In this document: in pieces, positions 7,025 through 16,769 of the stretch | How the letters are laid out: each line of letters starts with the position of its first letter | Numbering within the stretch: the first letter of the stretch is position 1 | Assembly: GCA_049603715.1 (NCBI GenBank) | Contig: JBMYSW010000018.1 | Span: 11,517 to 75,516 of the forward strand | Length of the DNA stretch: 64,000 nucleotides | From: Pontibacterium sp049603715 | Lineage (GTDB): Bacteria; Pseudomonadota; Gammaproteobacteria; Pseudomonadales; Balneatricaceae | Reading direction: 5' to 3' | Made by a program: the position numbers and the translations under genes | Notes under the pieces: model-generated | What the model was told of the DNA's origin: nothing | The model's input: the letters and a program-made list of their open reading frames with translations, nothing else | Database searches by the model: none

Positions 7025-9727
7025 ATGGGAAAATCACTCGTTATCGTCGAGTCACCGGCAAAAGCCAAGACCATCAACAAATATCTCGGAAACGAATACA
7101 TCGTTAAATCGAGTGTGGGTCACATTCGTGACTTGCCCACCAGTGGCAGTGGCTCAAAGAGTGATCCTAAAGAGCGTGCAAAACAGGCAGCGCTTACTCG
7201 TAAGATGTCGCCTGACGAAAAAGCAGCTTACAAAGCTAAAAAGGCCAAGCAGCAACTCATCACCCGAATGGGTGTAGACCCAGAAAATAACTGGGAAGCC
7301 GAGTACAGCGTACTACCCGGAAAAGAAAAAGTCGTCGATGAGTTAAAGCGCTTGGCCAAGTCTGCTGACCATATCTATCTCGCGACCGATTTGGATAGAG
7401 AGGGAGAGGCCATTGCGTGGCACCTGCGTGAAGCTATTGGTGGTAACGACGAGCGTTACAGCCGCGTAGTGTTCAACGAAATTACCAAAAAAGCGATTCA
7501 AAACGCTTTTGAAGAGCCGGGTAGCCTTAACTTAGATCAAGTTAATGCCCAGCAAGCCCGCCGCTTTTTAGACCGTGTGGTGGGTTACATGCTGTCGCCA
7601 CTGCTATGGGAAAAAGTCGCCCGTGGTTTGTCGGCCGGTCGCGTACAGTCGGTTGCTGTGCGTCTCGTGGTTGAACGAGAAAAAGAGATTCGCGCTTTTA
7701 TTCCCGAAGAGTTTTGGGAAATGCGCGCCGCGACAGAAACGGCTTCTGCGGTTCCTCTCAAATTAGAAGTCGCAAAATATCAGGGCAACGATTACCGCCC
7801 GACCTCAAAGGAAGAGAGTGAAGCGACCGAAGCGGTGCTTAACGCATTGGCCTTTGAGGTGGCTAAACGGGAAGACCGTCCAACCAGCAGTAAGCCAAGT
7901 GCACCTTTTATTACCTCGACGTTGCAACAAGCGGCGAGTACGCGTCTTGGGTTTGGTGTGAAAAAGACCATGATGTTGGCGCAGCGCCTGTACGAGGCGG
8001 GTTACATTACCTACATGCGTACCGACTCTACCAACTTGAGTGCGGATGCAGTTCAAGCATGTCGTGAATACATTCTTAAAAACTACGGTGAGGAGTACTT
8101 GCCGGAGCAGCCGTTATCTTACAGCAGCAAGCAGGGCGCTCAAGAGGCGCACGAAGCGATTCGTCCTTCTGACGTGCGAACACCTGCCTCGTTGCTAAAC
8201 GGCATGGAGCCGGACGCTGAGCGCCTTTACGACCTTATCCGTCGTCAGTTTATGGCGTGTCAAATGACGCCTGCGCGTTACACCAGTACTCGTATCATCG
8301 TAAATGCTGGTGAATACGAGTTGCGTACTCGCGGTCGTATTCTTCGTTTTGATGGCTACACCAAGGTGATGTCGCCAAAAGGTAAGGGCGAAGACGATGT
8401 GATTTTGCCAGACGTGAACGCTGGCGAAACACTCACGCTTAAAGAGCTCATGCCAAGTCAGCACTTTACCAAACCAACGGCCCGTTACACTGAGGCAAGC
8501 TTGGTAAAAGAACTCGAAAAACGTGGCATTGGTCGCCCATCGACCTATGCTTCGATTATTTCGACGATTCAGGACCGCGGTTACGTGCAAACGCAAAATC
8601 GTCGTTTCTATGCTGAAAAAATGGGCGATATTGTGACCGATCGTTTGGTCGAAAACTTTACCGACCTAATGGATTACAGCTTTACGGCACGCATGGAAGA
8701 GGCGCTTGATGATATCGCTGAAGGCAGTGCTGATTGGAAAGCCTTGCTAACACGTTTTTATCAAGGTTTGGTGCGTCGCCTAGACGAAGCCTACGATGCT
8801 GAATCGGGGATGCGCCCAAATGATCCAACCGAAACTGATATCGACTGCCCAGAGTGTGGTCGTCACATGATGATTCGTACCGGTAGCACCGGTGTGTTCT
8901 TGGGTTGTTCAGGTTATGCGTTACCACCAAAAGAACGCTGTAAAGCGACCATTAACCTTGTACCTGGCGATGAAGTGGTCAGCGTTGACGGTGATGACGA
9001 AGAAGAGTCTCGCATTTTGCGTAACAAGCATCGCTGTAAGCTATGTGATTCTGCGATGGATTCTTACCTCATCGATGAAGGTCGCAAGTTACATGTGTGT
9101 GGTAACAACCCAGACTGTTCAGGCTTTGAAGTTGAGGCAGGCGAATATCGTATTAAAGGTTACGACGGCCCAAGCCTAGAGTGTGACAAGTGTGGTAACG
9201 AGATGCAGCTGAAGACTGGCCGATTTGGTAAGTTCTTTGGCTGTACGAATAGCGAGTGTAAAAACACCCGTAAGCTACTGCGCAACGGCGAAGCGGCTCC
9301 ACCAAAAATGGACCCAGTGCCTATGCCAGAGTTGCAGTGTGAAAAGGTAGAAGACACCTACATCTTGCGTGATGGTGCCAGTGGTTTGTTCTTGGCGGCG
9401 AGCCAGTTCCCGAAAAACCGTGAAACTCGTGCGCCAAAAGTAAAAGAGCTACTGCCGCACCAAAACGAGATTGATCCTAAGTACACCTTCTTGTTCTCTG
9501 CGCCAACAGAAGATAACGCCGGTAACGACACCATTGTACGTTACAGCCGTAAAACCAAAGAGCAGTACGTGATGACAGAGTCAGAAGGTAAGGCGACCGG
9601 TTGGAAGGCTTACTACGTGGACGAGAAGTGGGCGGTAGAAGAGCCAAAGAAAAAAGCACCGGCTAAAAAAGCAGCTGCGAAAAAAACCACCAAAAAAGCG
9701 ACTAAAAAGGACGCGGCGAGTGAGTAG
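7025..9727 (+). CDS. topA: DNA topoisomerase I (type IA)
   Basis: Relaxes negative supercoils through a transient 5'-phosphotyrosine. 900 residues, somewhat longer than E. coli TopA. The Toprim domain opens with VIVESPAKAKTINKYLG and holds the acidic DLDREGEAIAWH motif; the active tyrosine is Y330 in YMRTDSTNLS. Three four-cysteine zinc modules follow (CPECGRH, CKLCDSA and CDKCGNE starts), then a Lys/Ala-rich tail (KKAPAKKAAAKKTTKKATKK) that probably binds nucleic acid. The last codons overlap the GTG start of the next gene. Confidence 0.97.
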   Translation: MGKSLVIVESPAKAKTINKYLGNEYIVKSSVGHIRDLPTSGSGSKSDPKERAKQAALTRKMSPDEKAAYKAKKAKQQLITRMGVDPENNWEAEYSVLPGKEKVVDELKRLAKSADHIYLATDLDREGEAIAWHLREAIGGNDERYSRVVFNEITKKAIQNAFEEPGSLNLDQVNAQQARRFLDRVVGYMLSPLLWEKVARGLSAGRVQSVAVRLVVEREKEIRAFIPEEFWEMRAATETASAVPLKLEVAKYQGNDYRPTSKEESEATEAVLNALAFEVAKREDRPTSSKPSAPFITSTLQQAASTRLGFGVKKTMMLAQRLYEAGYITYMRTDSTNLSADAVQACREYILKNYGEEYLPEQPLSYSSKQGAQEAHEAIRPSDVRTPASLLNGMEPDAERLYDLIRRQFMACQMTPARYTSTRIIVNAGEYELRTRGRILRFDGYTKVMSPKGKGEDDVILPDVNAGETLTLKELMPSQHFTKPTARYTEASLVKELEKRGIGRPSTYASIISTIQDRGYVQTQNRRFYAEKMGDIVTDRLVENFTDLMDYSFTARMEEALDDIAEGSADWKALLTRFYQGLVRRLDEAYDAESGMRPNDPTETDIDCPECGRHMMIRTGSTGVFLGCSGYALPPKERCKATINLVPGDEVVSVDGDDEEESRILRNKHRCKLCDSAMDSYLIDEGRKLHVCGNNPDCSGFEVEAGEYRIKGYDGPSLECDKCGNEMQLKTGRFGKFFGCTNSECKNTRKLLRNGEAAPPKMDPVPMPELQCEKVEDTYILRDGASGLFLAASQFPKNRETRAPKVKELLPHQNEIDPKYTFLFSAPTEDNAGNDTIVRYSRKTKEQYVMTESEGKATGWKAYYVDEKWAVEEPKKKAPAKKAAAKKTTKKATKKDAASE

Positions 9728-10319
9728 GGCGTATCTTAAGCACACAAATCAGTGCTTGAGCGCGGCTAAAACCTCCCTCACTCAACTGACTGAGGTTGAG
9801 GCGTCGTCATCGATGCTTATGGGTAAGGTTGCGCAGCAGGCTTACCTGAGCTCGACCTTGCTTCTGTTGGGTCGTGCTTTTGATGCTTATGTCAAAGAGT
9901 TGGCAAGTGAGTTACTTGACCAAGACCCGCAGCTTGCGGTGATTAAAGCATCTAAGCAAGCGAGCCAAACACCGTCTTTGCTTAAAGCGGGTAGTCACCC
10001 TGCCGAGGCTTGGCAGTGCTTATCAGAGCATGGCTCAAGTCATGCAAGCTGGGGGCAGTTACAGGCGTTAAAAACCAACAAAGACAGTTGGTTGAATGGG
10101 TTTTTAGCGGCGTACGGTGAGTTATGGTGGCCGCTGGATGAGTCGGGCGCAGGAGCAGCGCCTGCGGAGTCAGGCTCAATGATTCAGTTGGTAGATGTGT
10201 CGGGCGAAACTGCCCAAAAAACGCATTTGGCCAATTTAACGAGCAAACAACTAAGCTTGTGGCATCAAGAGCTCAAAGGTGTGATTGATTTGCATCGTCA
10301 AAGCATCCAAGAGTGGTAG
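9720..10319 (+). CDS. topA-linked hypothetical (DUF6586-like)
   Basis: 199 residues starting at a GTG that overlaps the end of topA by 8 bases, so coupled translation is likely. The N-terminal pattern SRAYLKHTNQCLSAAKTSL and a helical body resemble the conserved protein next to topA in pseudomonads; this match is from memory and not certain. No signal peptide or membrane helix. Function unknown. Confidence 0.7.
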   Translation: MSRAYLKHTNQCLSAAKTSLTQLTEVEASSSMLMGKVAQQAYLSSTLLLLGRAFDAYVKELASELLDQDPQLAVIKASKQASQTPSLLKAGSHPAEAWQCLSEHGSSHASWGQLQALKTNKDSWLNGFLAAYGELWWPLDESGAGAAPAESGSMIQLVDVSGETAQKTHLANLTSKQLSLWHQELKGVIDLHRQSIQEW

Positions 10320-10502
10320 CGGCCCGCAAGGGGCTGTGACTGAGTGTTTTTTGTCTTTTACTTTCTGCTTTCTAATTCCAGCTTTTTAAGCTTTAACTTT
10401 TAATTTTTAGCTTTCTTAAGACTGCTAATACTGAGCAGCTTGTTGCTGCTGTCAGCGTGCATTTGCATGTCGTGCGTCAGTAAAGGACTAAGATCGTTTT
10501 AC

Positions 10503-10994
10503 TTAGGCTGCTTGTCGCTGGCGAATAAGCAAACACTGGCTTTTACCTTGCTTAGCGGCTGCTTCGAGTGCAGCTAAGTCTTCTTTGCTCATATCACCGC
10601 TCCAAGTGAGCACTAAATGGCAAGTACCTGCGCTCAGTGCTCGGCAAGCGAGTAAAAGGGCGTTATGGCGCTCGCTTGGGCGCAAAGTCAGTAGCTTTTC
10701 AATGGCGGTGCCTGCGGCCTCAAGCTCAGACTTAGGAAGCTTAGAGTCTTCAGCCAACCATGCAAACCAGCGATCATCTTGGCTTAAGTTCGCTAAAATC
10801 GATAACACCATTGGGCTAAAGATTTGCCCTTGTGCCGAGGTGATTTCGGTTACCGCACCTTCGCACTGAGCCACATTGTGTGTAGCAGATGCTTTGTGTG
10901 CTGTCGGTTGAATCACTTTGAGCGTGCGAGGTTGTCGCACACGCTCAGAAGGAAAAGGTAAGGTTTTTTGTGACATGGTACCGGCCTGCATCAT
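10503..10994 (-). CDS. sulA: SulA-like SOS cell-division inhibitor
   Basis: 163 residues, second gene after lexA with only 3 bases between the lexA TAA and this ATG. The C-terminal part (ILANLSQDDRWFAWLAED, then LLACRALSAGTCHLVLTWSG) has the SulA/ImuA-like fold pattern in which the protein would bind FtsZ during the SOS response. The lexA-sulA order is that of Pseudomonas. It lacks its own promoter space, so it should be induced together with lexA. Sequence support is moderate; the context is strong. Confidence 0.75.
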   Translation of the reverse strand: MMQAGTMSQKTLPFPSERVRQPRTLKVIQPTAHKASATHNVAQCEGAVTEITSAQGQIFSPMVLSILANLSQDDRWFAWLAEDSKLPKSELEAAGTAIEKLLTLRPSERHNALLLACRALSAGTCHLVLTWSGDMSKEDLAALEAAAKQGKSQCLLIRQRQAA

Positions 10995-10997
10995 TGT

Positions 10998-11603
10998 TTA
11001 ATCTCCACGCCTAATAACACCCACGCTCAAGCCCTCAATAGACAAGGACTGATGGGTAAGATCGACCTCGATGGGCGAAAACTCTTCGTTTTCGGCGATG
11101 AGGTACACCATATGACCTTCGCGCTTAAAGCGTTTAACGGTCACTTCATCGTCTAAGCGAGCCACTACGATTTGGCCATCGTGGGCGGTATCGCATTGGT
11201 GAACCGCAATAAGGTCGCCATCTAAAATGCCGATGTTTTTCATACTCTCGCCTTTAACGCGCAGCAAGTAATCTGCAGGCGGAGAGAAAAAGTCAGATGA
11301 GATGGTGCAGTGATCTTCAATGTGCTCTTGTGCCAAGATAGGTGAGCCTGCAGCCACTTGACCAATAACGGCCAAGCCTTGATCGGCCTCTTCAAGCTCG
11401 GGCACTCGAATGCCACGGGACGTACCCGGAATCATCTCGATAGCGCCTTTGCGCGCCAGAGCCTTTAAGTGCTCCTCGGCCGCGTTAGCAGAACGAAAGC
11501 CAAGCTCTTTTGCAATATCGGCACGTGTGGGTGGGTAGCCAGTATCAAGAATATGGCGTTTTACACAATCCAGTACTTCAGTTTGACGTTTTGTTAGCTT
11601 CAT
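10998..11603 (-). CDS. lexA: SOS repressor LexA
   Basis: 201 residues. The N-terminal winged helix (MKLTKRQTEVLDCVKRHI through RKGAIEMIPG) binds SOS boxes. The autocleavage site is A85-G86 in QVAAGSPI, and the Ser/Lys dyad is S120 (KGESMKNIGI) and K157 (DEVTVKRF), one residue offset from E. coli. All key residues are present. A perfect CTGT-N8-ACAG box lies 10 bases before its ATG, so it is autoregulated. It is divergent from dinG. Confidence 0.97.
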   Translation of the reverse strand: MKLTKRQTEVLDCVKRHILDTGYPPTRADIAKELGFRSANAAEEHLKALARKGAIEMIPGTSRGIRVPELEEADQGLAVIGQVAAGSPILAQEHIEDHCTISSDFFSPPADYLLRVKGESMKNIGILDGDLIAVHQCDTAHDGQIVVARLDDEVTVKRFKREGHMVYLIAENEEFSPIEVDLTHQSLSIEGLSVGVIRRGD

Positions 11604-11613
11604 AATATCGAGT

Positions 11614-11629
11614 CTGTTTTTTTATACAG
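11614..11629. promoter_or_regulatory. LexA box (perfect)
   Basis: CTGT-TTTTTTAT-ACAG, an exact match to the gammaproteobacterial CTGT-N8-ACAG SOS box, immediately upstream of lexA. Confidence 0.9.
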
Positions 11630-11632
11630 TAG

Positions 11633-11648
11633 GTGTAAGTATATACAG
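11633..11648. promoter_or_regulatory. Second LexA box (7 of 8)
   Basis: GTGT-AAGTATAT-ACAG matches seven of eight fixed SOS-box positions and starts 4 bases after the first box. Tandem boxes in front of lexA are common in this group. Confidence 0.7.
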
Positions 11649-11700
11649 TATTTTAGGCTTGTAAACCCTGTATGGTGTTACGACGGCATGCATTAATCTT

Positions 11701-11716
11701 ATGTCTATATATCCAG
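11701..11716. promoter_or_regulatory. Weak LexA-like box near dinG
   Basis: ATGT-CTATATAT-CCAG matches six of eight SOS-box positions, 44 bases upstream of the dinG start. Low-affinity regulation of dinG from here is possible. Confidence 0.35.
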
Positions 11717-11759
11717 TAGTTTGGTATGATTCGGCAAAACCTAAGCGAGACCTTTTCCG

Positions 11760-13883
11760 TTGTTAGACCCAGCCCTAAAAAAGACCATTCAAACGGCCTA
11801 TTCCACCTTCTTAAAAAACCGCTCTCTTAAACCCAGAGCGAGCCAAAAGGCGATGGTGGCTAGCGTTGCGCGTACCTTGGGCGGCATTAAAGCCAACCAT
11901 GCGGGCGAACGAGAGGGTGAAAACCATATTTGTGTGGTCGAGGCAGGGACAGGTACAGGTAAAACCGTTTCTTACTTGCTAGGTGCTATTCCTGTCGCGC
12001 AGCAGCGCGATTGTAAAATTGTAGTTGCCACTGCAACGGTTGCACTGCAAGAGCAGTTGGTGAATAAAGACTTGCCGCAAGTCGTGGCTGATGCAGGCCT
12101 TAACGTTACGTATATTTTGGCTAAAGGGCGTGGCCGTTATTTTTGTATTAGCCAAACCGAAAAGCGCTTAGAAACCCAAGAAGAAATGGGGCAAATGGCG
12201 CTTTACGAAGACGAACAAGCGCAACAACTCGACCCGCAAACCCTCAAGCTTTATCGCGAAATGTATGAGGACTTTGCCTCTGGGCGGTGGGATGGCGATC
12301 GAGACAACTTAGTACAGTCGCTTGAGGAAGATGTATGGCGTCCGTTAACCAGCGACCATTTGTCTTGTACCAATCGCCGTTGTGAGCACTTTAGCGTGTG
12401 TCCATTCTTTAAGGCGCGTCAGGCTTTAGACGCCGTTGATGTGACGATTGCTAACCACGACCTTGTATTGGCCGACCTCGCACTGGGCGGCGGTGCCATC
12501 TTGCCAGATCCTTCAAAAACCATTTATGTGTTTGATGAAGCCCATCACTTAGGCGATAAGGCCATGAGCCACTTTGCCTACAGCATGCGCTTGGGTTCTA
12601 CCCAGCGTTGGTTAAACAGCTTTCCGAGCATGCTAAACAAACTAACAGAAGACTGTGGCGATCATACCACCTTGTCTGATTGTGTTGCCCGCATGCAGGT
12701 GCCGCTGACTGAAATGGAACGCGACATTAATCACTGGCTCGCGTTTATCAAAACCTTACTAGAGCGCGACCTTAAAAAAGGTGAGCAACGCCTGCGCTTT
12801 AGCCAAGGTTTGATTCCCGATGACCTAAAAGTTATCGCTGCCGACTTTGCCAAGTCGGCCGGTGTGGTGGTGGCGCGCATAGAGCAAATGGTGTCGGTTC
12901 TTAAAGATGCTATGGATGACGAAATCGCCGACCTCGAAAAAGAACCGGCCGAGCGCTGGTTCCCGATTTTGGGGCAACAACTCTCACGCGCTCAAAACAG
13001 TTTTTGGCTGGCGCAAAGTTATGCGCAATCGCAGGCGAGTAGTGGTTTACCAACGGCACGATGGGTCAGTATCATCGACTTGGGTGACCGTTTAGAATAC
13101 GAATGCCGATCTAGCCCAGTAAGTGCTGCTCAAACCTTAGATGAGCACTTATGGAGCGCTTGTTTTGGCGCTGTGTTAACATCGGCAACGTTAACTGCGT
13201 TGGGTAATTTTTCGCGGTTAAATCAAGACCTAGGACTGCCCGAAACCAGCAGCTACGAGTGCTTGCCAAGCCCGTTTGATTACTACAACAACGCGGTGCT
13301 TGAAGTACCCAAAATGCAAACAGACCCAAGTAATCCTGATGAGCATACGGACGAGGTGGCGGACTATTTGAATCGTCATCTTCCGCAAGCGACGGCTACC
13401 TTGGTGCTGTTTAGTGCATGGAGGCAAATGAACCGAGTATTGGAGTTACTCACGCCGCAGCTTAAACAGCGGCTTTTAGTGCAGGGAGACCTGTCTAAGC
13501 AAGAAATATTGTCGCAGCATAAACGTCGAATTGACGAAGGCGAAACCAGCATTATTTTTGGCTTGGCTTCGTTTGCCGAAGGGGTAGACCTACCGCGACA
13601 ATACTTAACCGAAGTGATTATCGCCAAGTTGCCCTTTGGTGTGCCAGACGACCCCGTAGACGCGACCCACGCAGAGTGGATTGAGTCACAAGGGGGTAAC
13701 GCATTTGAACAATGCACCTTACCGCAAGTATCAATGCGGTTAACTCAGGCCACCGGGCGATTACTGCGAACAGAGCAAGATACCGGCTCTATAAAGATTT
13801 TGGATAGGCGAGTCACCACTCGTCGCTACGGGCGTCGACTGCTTGATGCATTGCCTCCTTACAAACGAATTTTGAAACAGTGA
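11760..13883 (+). CDS. dinG: ATP-dependent DNA helicase DinG
   Basis: An XPD-like superfamily 2, 5'-3' iron-sulfur helicase of 707 residues that removes R-loops and is SOS-linked in E. coli. Walker A is VVEAGTGTGKTVSYL near residue 60 and the DEAH box is VFDEAHHLGD. The cluster cysteines lie in GRYFCIS and in CTNRRCEHFSVCPFF. There is no N-terminal exonuclease domain, as normal for gammaproteobacteria. The start is a TTG with a weak GAGA ribosome site; no better start is visible. The GTGA overlap couples it to the following helicase. Confidence 0.93.
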   Translation: MLDPALKKTIQTAYSTFLKNRSLKPRASQKAMVASVARTLGGIKANHAGEREGENHICVVEAGTGTGKTVSYLLGAIPVAQQRDCKIVVATATVALQEQLVNKDLPQVVADAGLNVTYILAKGRGRYFCISQTEKRLETQEEMGQMALYEDEQAQQLDPQTLKLYREMYEDFASGRWDGDRDNLVQSLEEDVWRPLTSDHLSCTNRRCEHFSVCPFFKARQALDAVDVTIANHDLVLADLALGGGAILPDPSKTIYVFDEAHHLGDKAMSHFAYSMRLGSTQRWLNSFPSMLNKLTEDCGDHTTLSDCVARMQVPLTEMERDINHWLAFIKTLLERDLKKGEQRLRFSQGLIPDDLKVIAADFAKSAGVVVARIEQMVSVLKDAMDDEIADLEKEPAERWFPILGQQLSRAQNSFWLAQSYAQSQASSGLPTARWVSIIDLGDRLEYECRSSPVSAAQTLDEHLWSACFGAVLTSATLTALGNFSRLNQDLGLPETSSYECLPSPFDYYNNAVLEVPKMQTDPSNPDEHTDEVADYLNRHLPQATATLVLFSAWRQMNRVLELLTPQLKQRLLVQGDLSKQEILSQHKRRIDEGETSIIFGLASFAEGVDLPRQYLTEVIIAKLPFGVPDDPVDATHAEWIESQGGNAFEQCTLPQVSMRLTQATGRLLRTEQDTGSIKILDRRVTTRRYGRRLLDALPPYKRILKQ

Positions 13884-15421
13884 GTAAACCCTTGAGTAAC
13901 GAACAAAACGAAGCTTCATCAGAAAAGCGCAAGCGCCCTCGTAACAACAACCGCAACGGTCGCCCACGTCGCCGTCGTGGTTCTCATGAAGGCAAGCGTC
14001 GTTCGCAACAGGCGCGCCAAAGCAACTGGACACCGGCAGATTTTCAAGTGCCTGTGGTTGAGGGAAAAGCGCGTTTTCACGACTTCTCTTTGCCAGACGT
14101 GCTAATGCACGCCGTGGCAGATTTGGGCTTTGAATACTGCACACCGATCCAAGCAGAGACCATTCCTGCGGCTCTAGAGGGTAAAGACCTGATTGGTAAG
14201 GCGCAAACCGGTACAGGTAAAACGGCCGCTTTTTTGATGGGTATTATTACCGACCTTATTGACTACCCGCTGGAAGAACGCAGCTTGCGTGAGCCTCGTG
14301 CGCTGATTATCGCGCCAACGCGCGAACTTGCGCTGCAAATTGCCTCCGACGCGATTGGTTTGTGTAAGTACGCTAACCTGTCGGTTGTATCACTGGTGGG
14401 CGGTATGGACTACGAAGGTCAGCGCAAAGAGCTGGCTGCAGGCCCCGTTGATATTTTGGTGGCGACGCCGGGTCGCTTGCTCGACTTTGTTAAAAACAAA
14501 GACATCGACCTCTACAATGTTGAAGTATTGGTGCTAGACGAAGCAGACCGTATGCTGAGCATGGGCTTTATCCCTGATGTGCGCAGTATTATTCGCGAAA
14601 CGCCGCGTAAGGGCACGGACCGTCAAACCTTGCTTTACAGTGCGACCTTCACTGACGAGGTGATGAACCTCGCTCGTCAATGGACACTTGACCCAGTCAC
14701 CATTGAAATCGCTAACGAACGCAAAACCACAGATTCGGTTTCTCAAACCGTGTTTTTGGTGTCCAGCAGCGAAAAGTACAAATTGCTAAAGAACTACATT
14801 CGTATTAACAATGTAGAGAAGGTGATTGTGTTCTGTAACCGTCGTCACGAAGCGCGTAAGCTGGCTGAAAACCTACAAAAAGACGGAATCAAAGCCGCTT
14901 TGATGTCGGGTGAAATTCCACAGCAAAAGCGTGTGCGCACACTAGAAGATTTCCGCGATGGTAAAATCTTGGCGTTGATCGCGACTGACGTTGCAGGCCG
15001 CGGTATTCACGTAGATGGCGTAAGTCATGTAGTAAACTACCAATTGCCAGAAGACTCAGACGACTATGTACACCGTATCGGCCGTACGGGTCGTGCAGGT
15101 ACCACAGGCACGTCGATTTGTTTTGCATGTGAAAACGACTCTTTCTTGATTCCTGAAGTAGAGGCAGAAACAGGCGTTAAGCTAATATGTGTGCACCCAG
15201 ATGCTGAACTACTGGCGGACACACCAAAAGCTGCGTCTAAAGAAGCAACGAAGGAAGAAGCAAAAGACGAAGCGAAAGAAGAGCTGAAAGACGCGCCTCA
15301 AGAGGCTGTTACAGAGGCAGTAGAAGCTGCAGAAGCAGCTCAGCCAGCTCAAGAGCCAGCCCAAGAAGCCTCTGACGAGTCGTCTAAAGAAGCGCCTAAA
15401 GAAGCCACGAAAGAAGGCTAG
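13880..15421 (+). CDS. rhlB: DEAD-box RNA helicase, RhlB-like
   Basis: 513 residues. An Arg/Asn-rich basic N-terminus (about residues 12-50) precedes the helicase core with AQTGTGKTAAF (motif I), VLDEADRML (DEAD), SATF (motif III), and ARGIH-type and HRIGRTGRAG (motif VI) elements. The C-terminal 70 residues are a low-complexity Lys/Glu/Ala tail with repeated KEA/KEE units. RhlB-like proteins unwind RNA for the degradosome. The GTG start overlaps the dinG stop. The tail is longer than usual and may be a protein or RNA tether. Confidence 0.87.
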   Translation: MSKPLSNEQNEASSEKRKRPRNNNRNGRPRRRRGSHEGKRRSQQARQSNWTPADFQVPVVEGKARFHDFSLPDVLMHAVADLGFEYCTPIQAETIPAALEGKDLIGKAQTGTGKTAAFLMGIITDLIDYPLEERSLREPRALIIAPTRELALQIASDAIGLCKYANLSVVSLVGGMDYEGQRKELAAGPVDILVATPGRLLDFVKNKDIDLYNVEVLVLDEADRMLSMGFIPDVRSIIRETPRKGTDRQTLLYSATFTDEVMNLARQWTLDPVTIEIANERKTTDSVSQTVFLVSSSEKYKLLKNYIRINNVEKVIVFCNRRHEARKLAENLQKDGIKAALMSGEIPQQKRVRTLEDFRDGKILALIATDVAGRGIHVDGVSHVVNYQLPEDSDDYVHRIGRTGRAGTTGTSICFACENDSFLIPEVEAETGVKLICVHPDAELLADTPKAASKEATKEEAKDEAKEELKDAPQEAVTEAVEAAEAAQPAQEPAQEASDESSKEAPKEATKEG

Positions 15422-15444
15422 AAGGCTAATAGCAAGGTCGATAG

Positions 15445-15660
15445 ATGAGTGGAAACGATCCACACAAGTTAAAAAAGATATCTAACTGGGTCGCGGTGGC
15501 GGTGAGTGCATTTTTTGCCGCCTTCGCTGTGGCGGGTTACCAAAACACCCAAGACGTGGGCCAGCTCGCGGCCTTTTTAGCACTCGCGGTTGTGGCCGTG
15601 TTTGTGGTGAAAGGGGCCTTTTGGCTCATTGGTTACCTGTTAGATAAGTTAGAAAGCTGA
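15445..15660 (+). CDS. Small two-helix membrane protein
   Basis: 71 residues with two hydrophobic helices (about 14-32 and 40-64), a charged N-terminus and a C-terminal LDKLES. It is 23 bases downstream of the helicase and has a modest AAGG ribosome site. No family recognised. Confidence 0.6.
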   Translation: MSGNDPHKLKKISNWVAVAVSAFFAAFAVAGYQNTQDVGQLAAFLALAVVAVFVVKGAFWLIGYLLDKLES

Positions 15661-15740
15661 AAAGCTCGATTTACTGCGTTAAACACTAAGTTAGCGGCTG
15701 CTCAAGCTACGCCGTATGAGCAGTCACACGAGGAGGGCCG

Positions 15741-16769
15741 ATGGAAGAGGTCAAAAAAATTGCGGTGCTCGGTGGTGGCAGTTTTGGCACCATCGTCGCG
15801 AACATGGCGGCCGAAAATGGTCATCAGGTTTACTTATGGATGAGAGATCAAGCGGCAGCTGACCACATTAACTCGGCACATCAAAATCAGCGTTATTTAC
15901 CTGACTTAGCGCTCTCGCCCAACCTTATCGCCACCTGTGATATGGCTGAGGCGGTGACGGATGCCGCCCTTGTATTTGTGTCAATTCCCAGCAAAGCCTT
16001 TAGCGATGTAGTGGCAATGGCCGCGCCGTTTTTAACACCCTCGCAAATGCTGATTAGCACCACCAAAGGTATTCATGGCGACGGCTTTGCCCTAATGAGC
16101 GAGCTACTTAAACGTCATGCGCCTAATAACCCTGTTGGGGTTTTAAGCGGTCCTAATTTGGCAAAAGAGATTGCCAACAAGCAAATGACAGCGACGGTTA
16201 TCGCCAGTCAAGACGCGGGTTTACGCGAGTCGGTGCAAAAGGTGCTTCATCGCCCTTATTTCCGCATTTACGCCAGCTCAGATATGTATGGCGTGGAATT
16301 GGCGGGCACCCTTAAAAACATTTATGCCATTGCCTGTGGTATCAGCTCTGCATTGGGCATGGGCGAAAACACCCGTAGCATGTTAATGACCCGCAGCTTG
16401 GCCGAAATGAGCCGATTTGCCGTGTGCCTTGGCGCAAACCCCATGACCTTTATTGGCCTAGCCGGTGTGGGCGATTTGATGGTGACGTGTATGTCGCCTT
16501 TGAGTCGGAACTATCGTGTTGGCTTTGCCTTGGGCGAAGGTAAAAACCTCGAAGAAACGGTCGCGAGCCTAGGGCAAGTAGCCGAAGGGGTGGGTACGCT
16601 GCAGCTGGTAAAAGCCAAAGCCGAAGAAATGTCGATTTACATGCCGCTCGTATGGGGCTTATACGAAGTCGTATATAACCATGCACCCGTGGTAGAGGTA
16701 GCTGAAGCGTTGATGATGAACGAGCAAAGCACCGATGTTGAGTTTGTTTTACCGCGAGACCAGATGTAA
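15741..16769 (+). CDS. gpsA: Glycerol-3-phosphate dehydrogenase [NAD(P)+]
   Basis: Makes sn-glycerol-3-phosphate from dihydroxyacetone phosphate for phospholipid synthesis. 342 residues. The Rossmann motif is VLGGGSFGTIVANMAAENG, the substrate region has VLSGPNLAKEIA, and the catalytic lysine lies in ELAGTLKNIYAIACGI. A GAGGAGGG ribosome site is 7 bases upstream. The stop overlaps the sixA start by TAATG, so the two are coupled. It is distinct from the catabolic glpD in the same window. Confidence 0.95.
   Translation: MEEVKKIAVLGGGSFGTIVANMAAENGHQVYLWMRDQAAADHINSAHQNQRYLPDLALSPNLIATCDMAEAVTDAALVFVSIPSKAFSDVVAMAAPFLTPSQMLISTTKGIHGDGFALMSELLKRHAPNNPVGVLSGPNLAKEIANKQMTATVIASQDAGLRESVQKVLHRPYFRIYASSDMYGVELAGTLKNIYAIACGISSALGMGENTRSMLMTRSLAEMSRFAVCLGANPMTFIGLAGVGDLMVTCMSPLSRNYRVGFALGEGKNLEETVASLGQVAEGVGTLQLVKAKAEEMSIYMPLVWGLYEVVYNHAPVVEVAEALMMNEQSTDVEFVLPRDQM

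Noticed and set aside
10325..10370. GCCC/GGGC stem with later T-run after the topA-linked gene, as a terminator
   Set aside because: The stem is only 4 bases and the T-run is 18 bases away.
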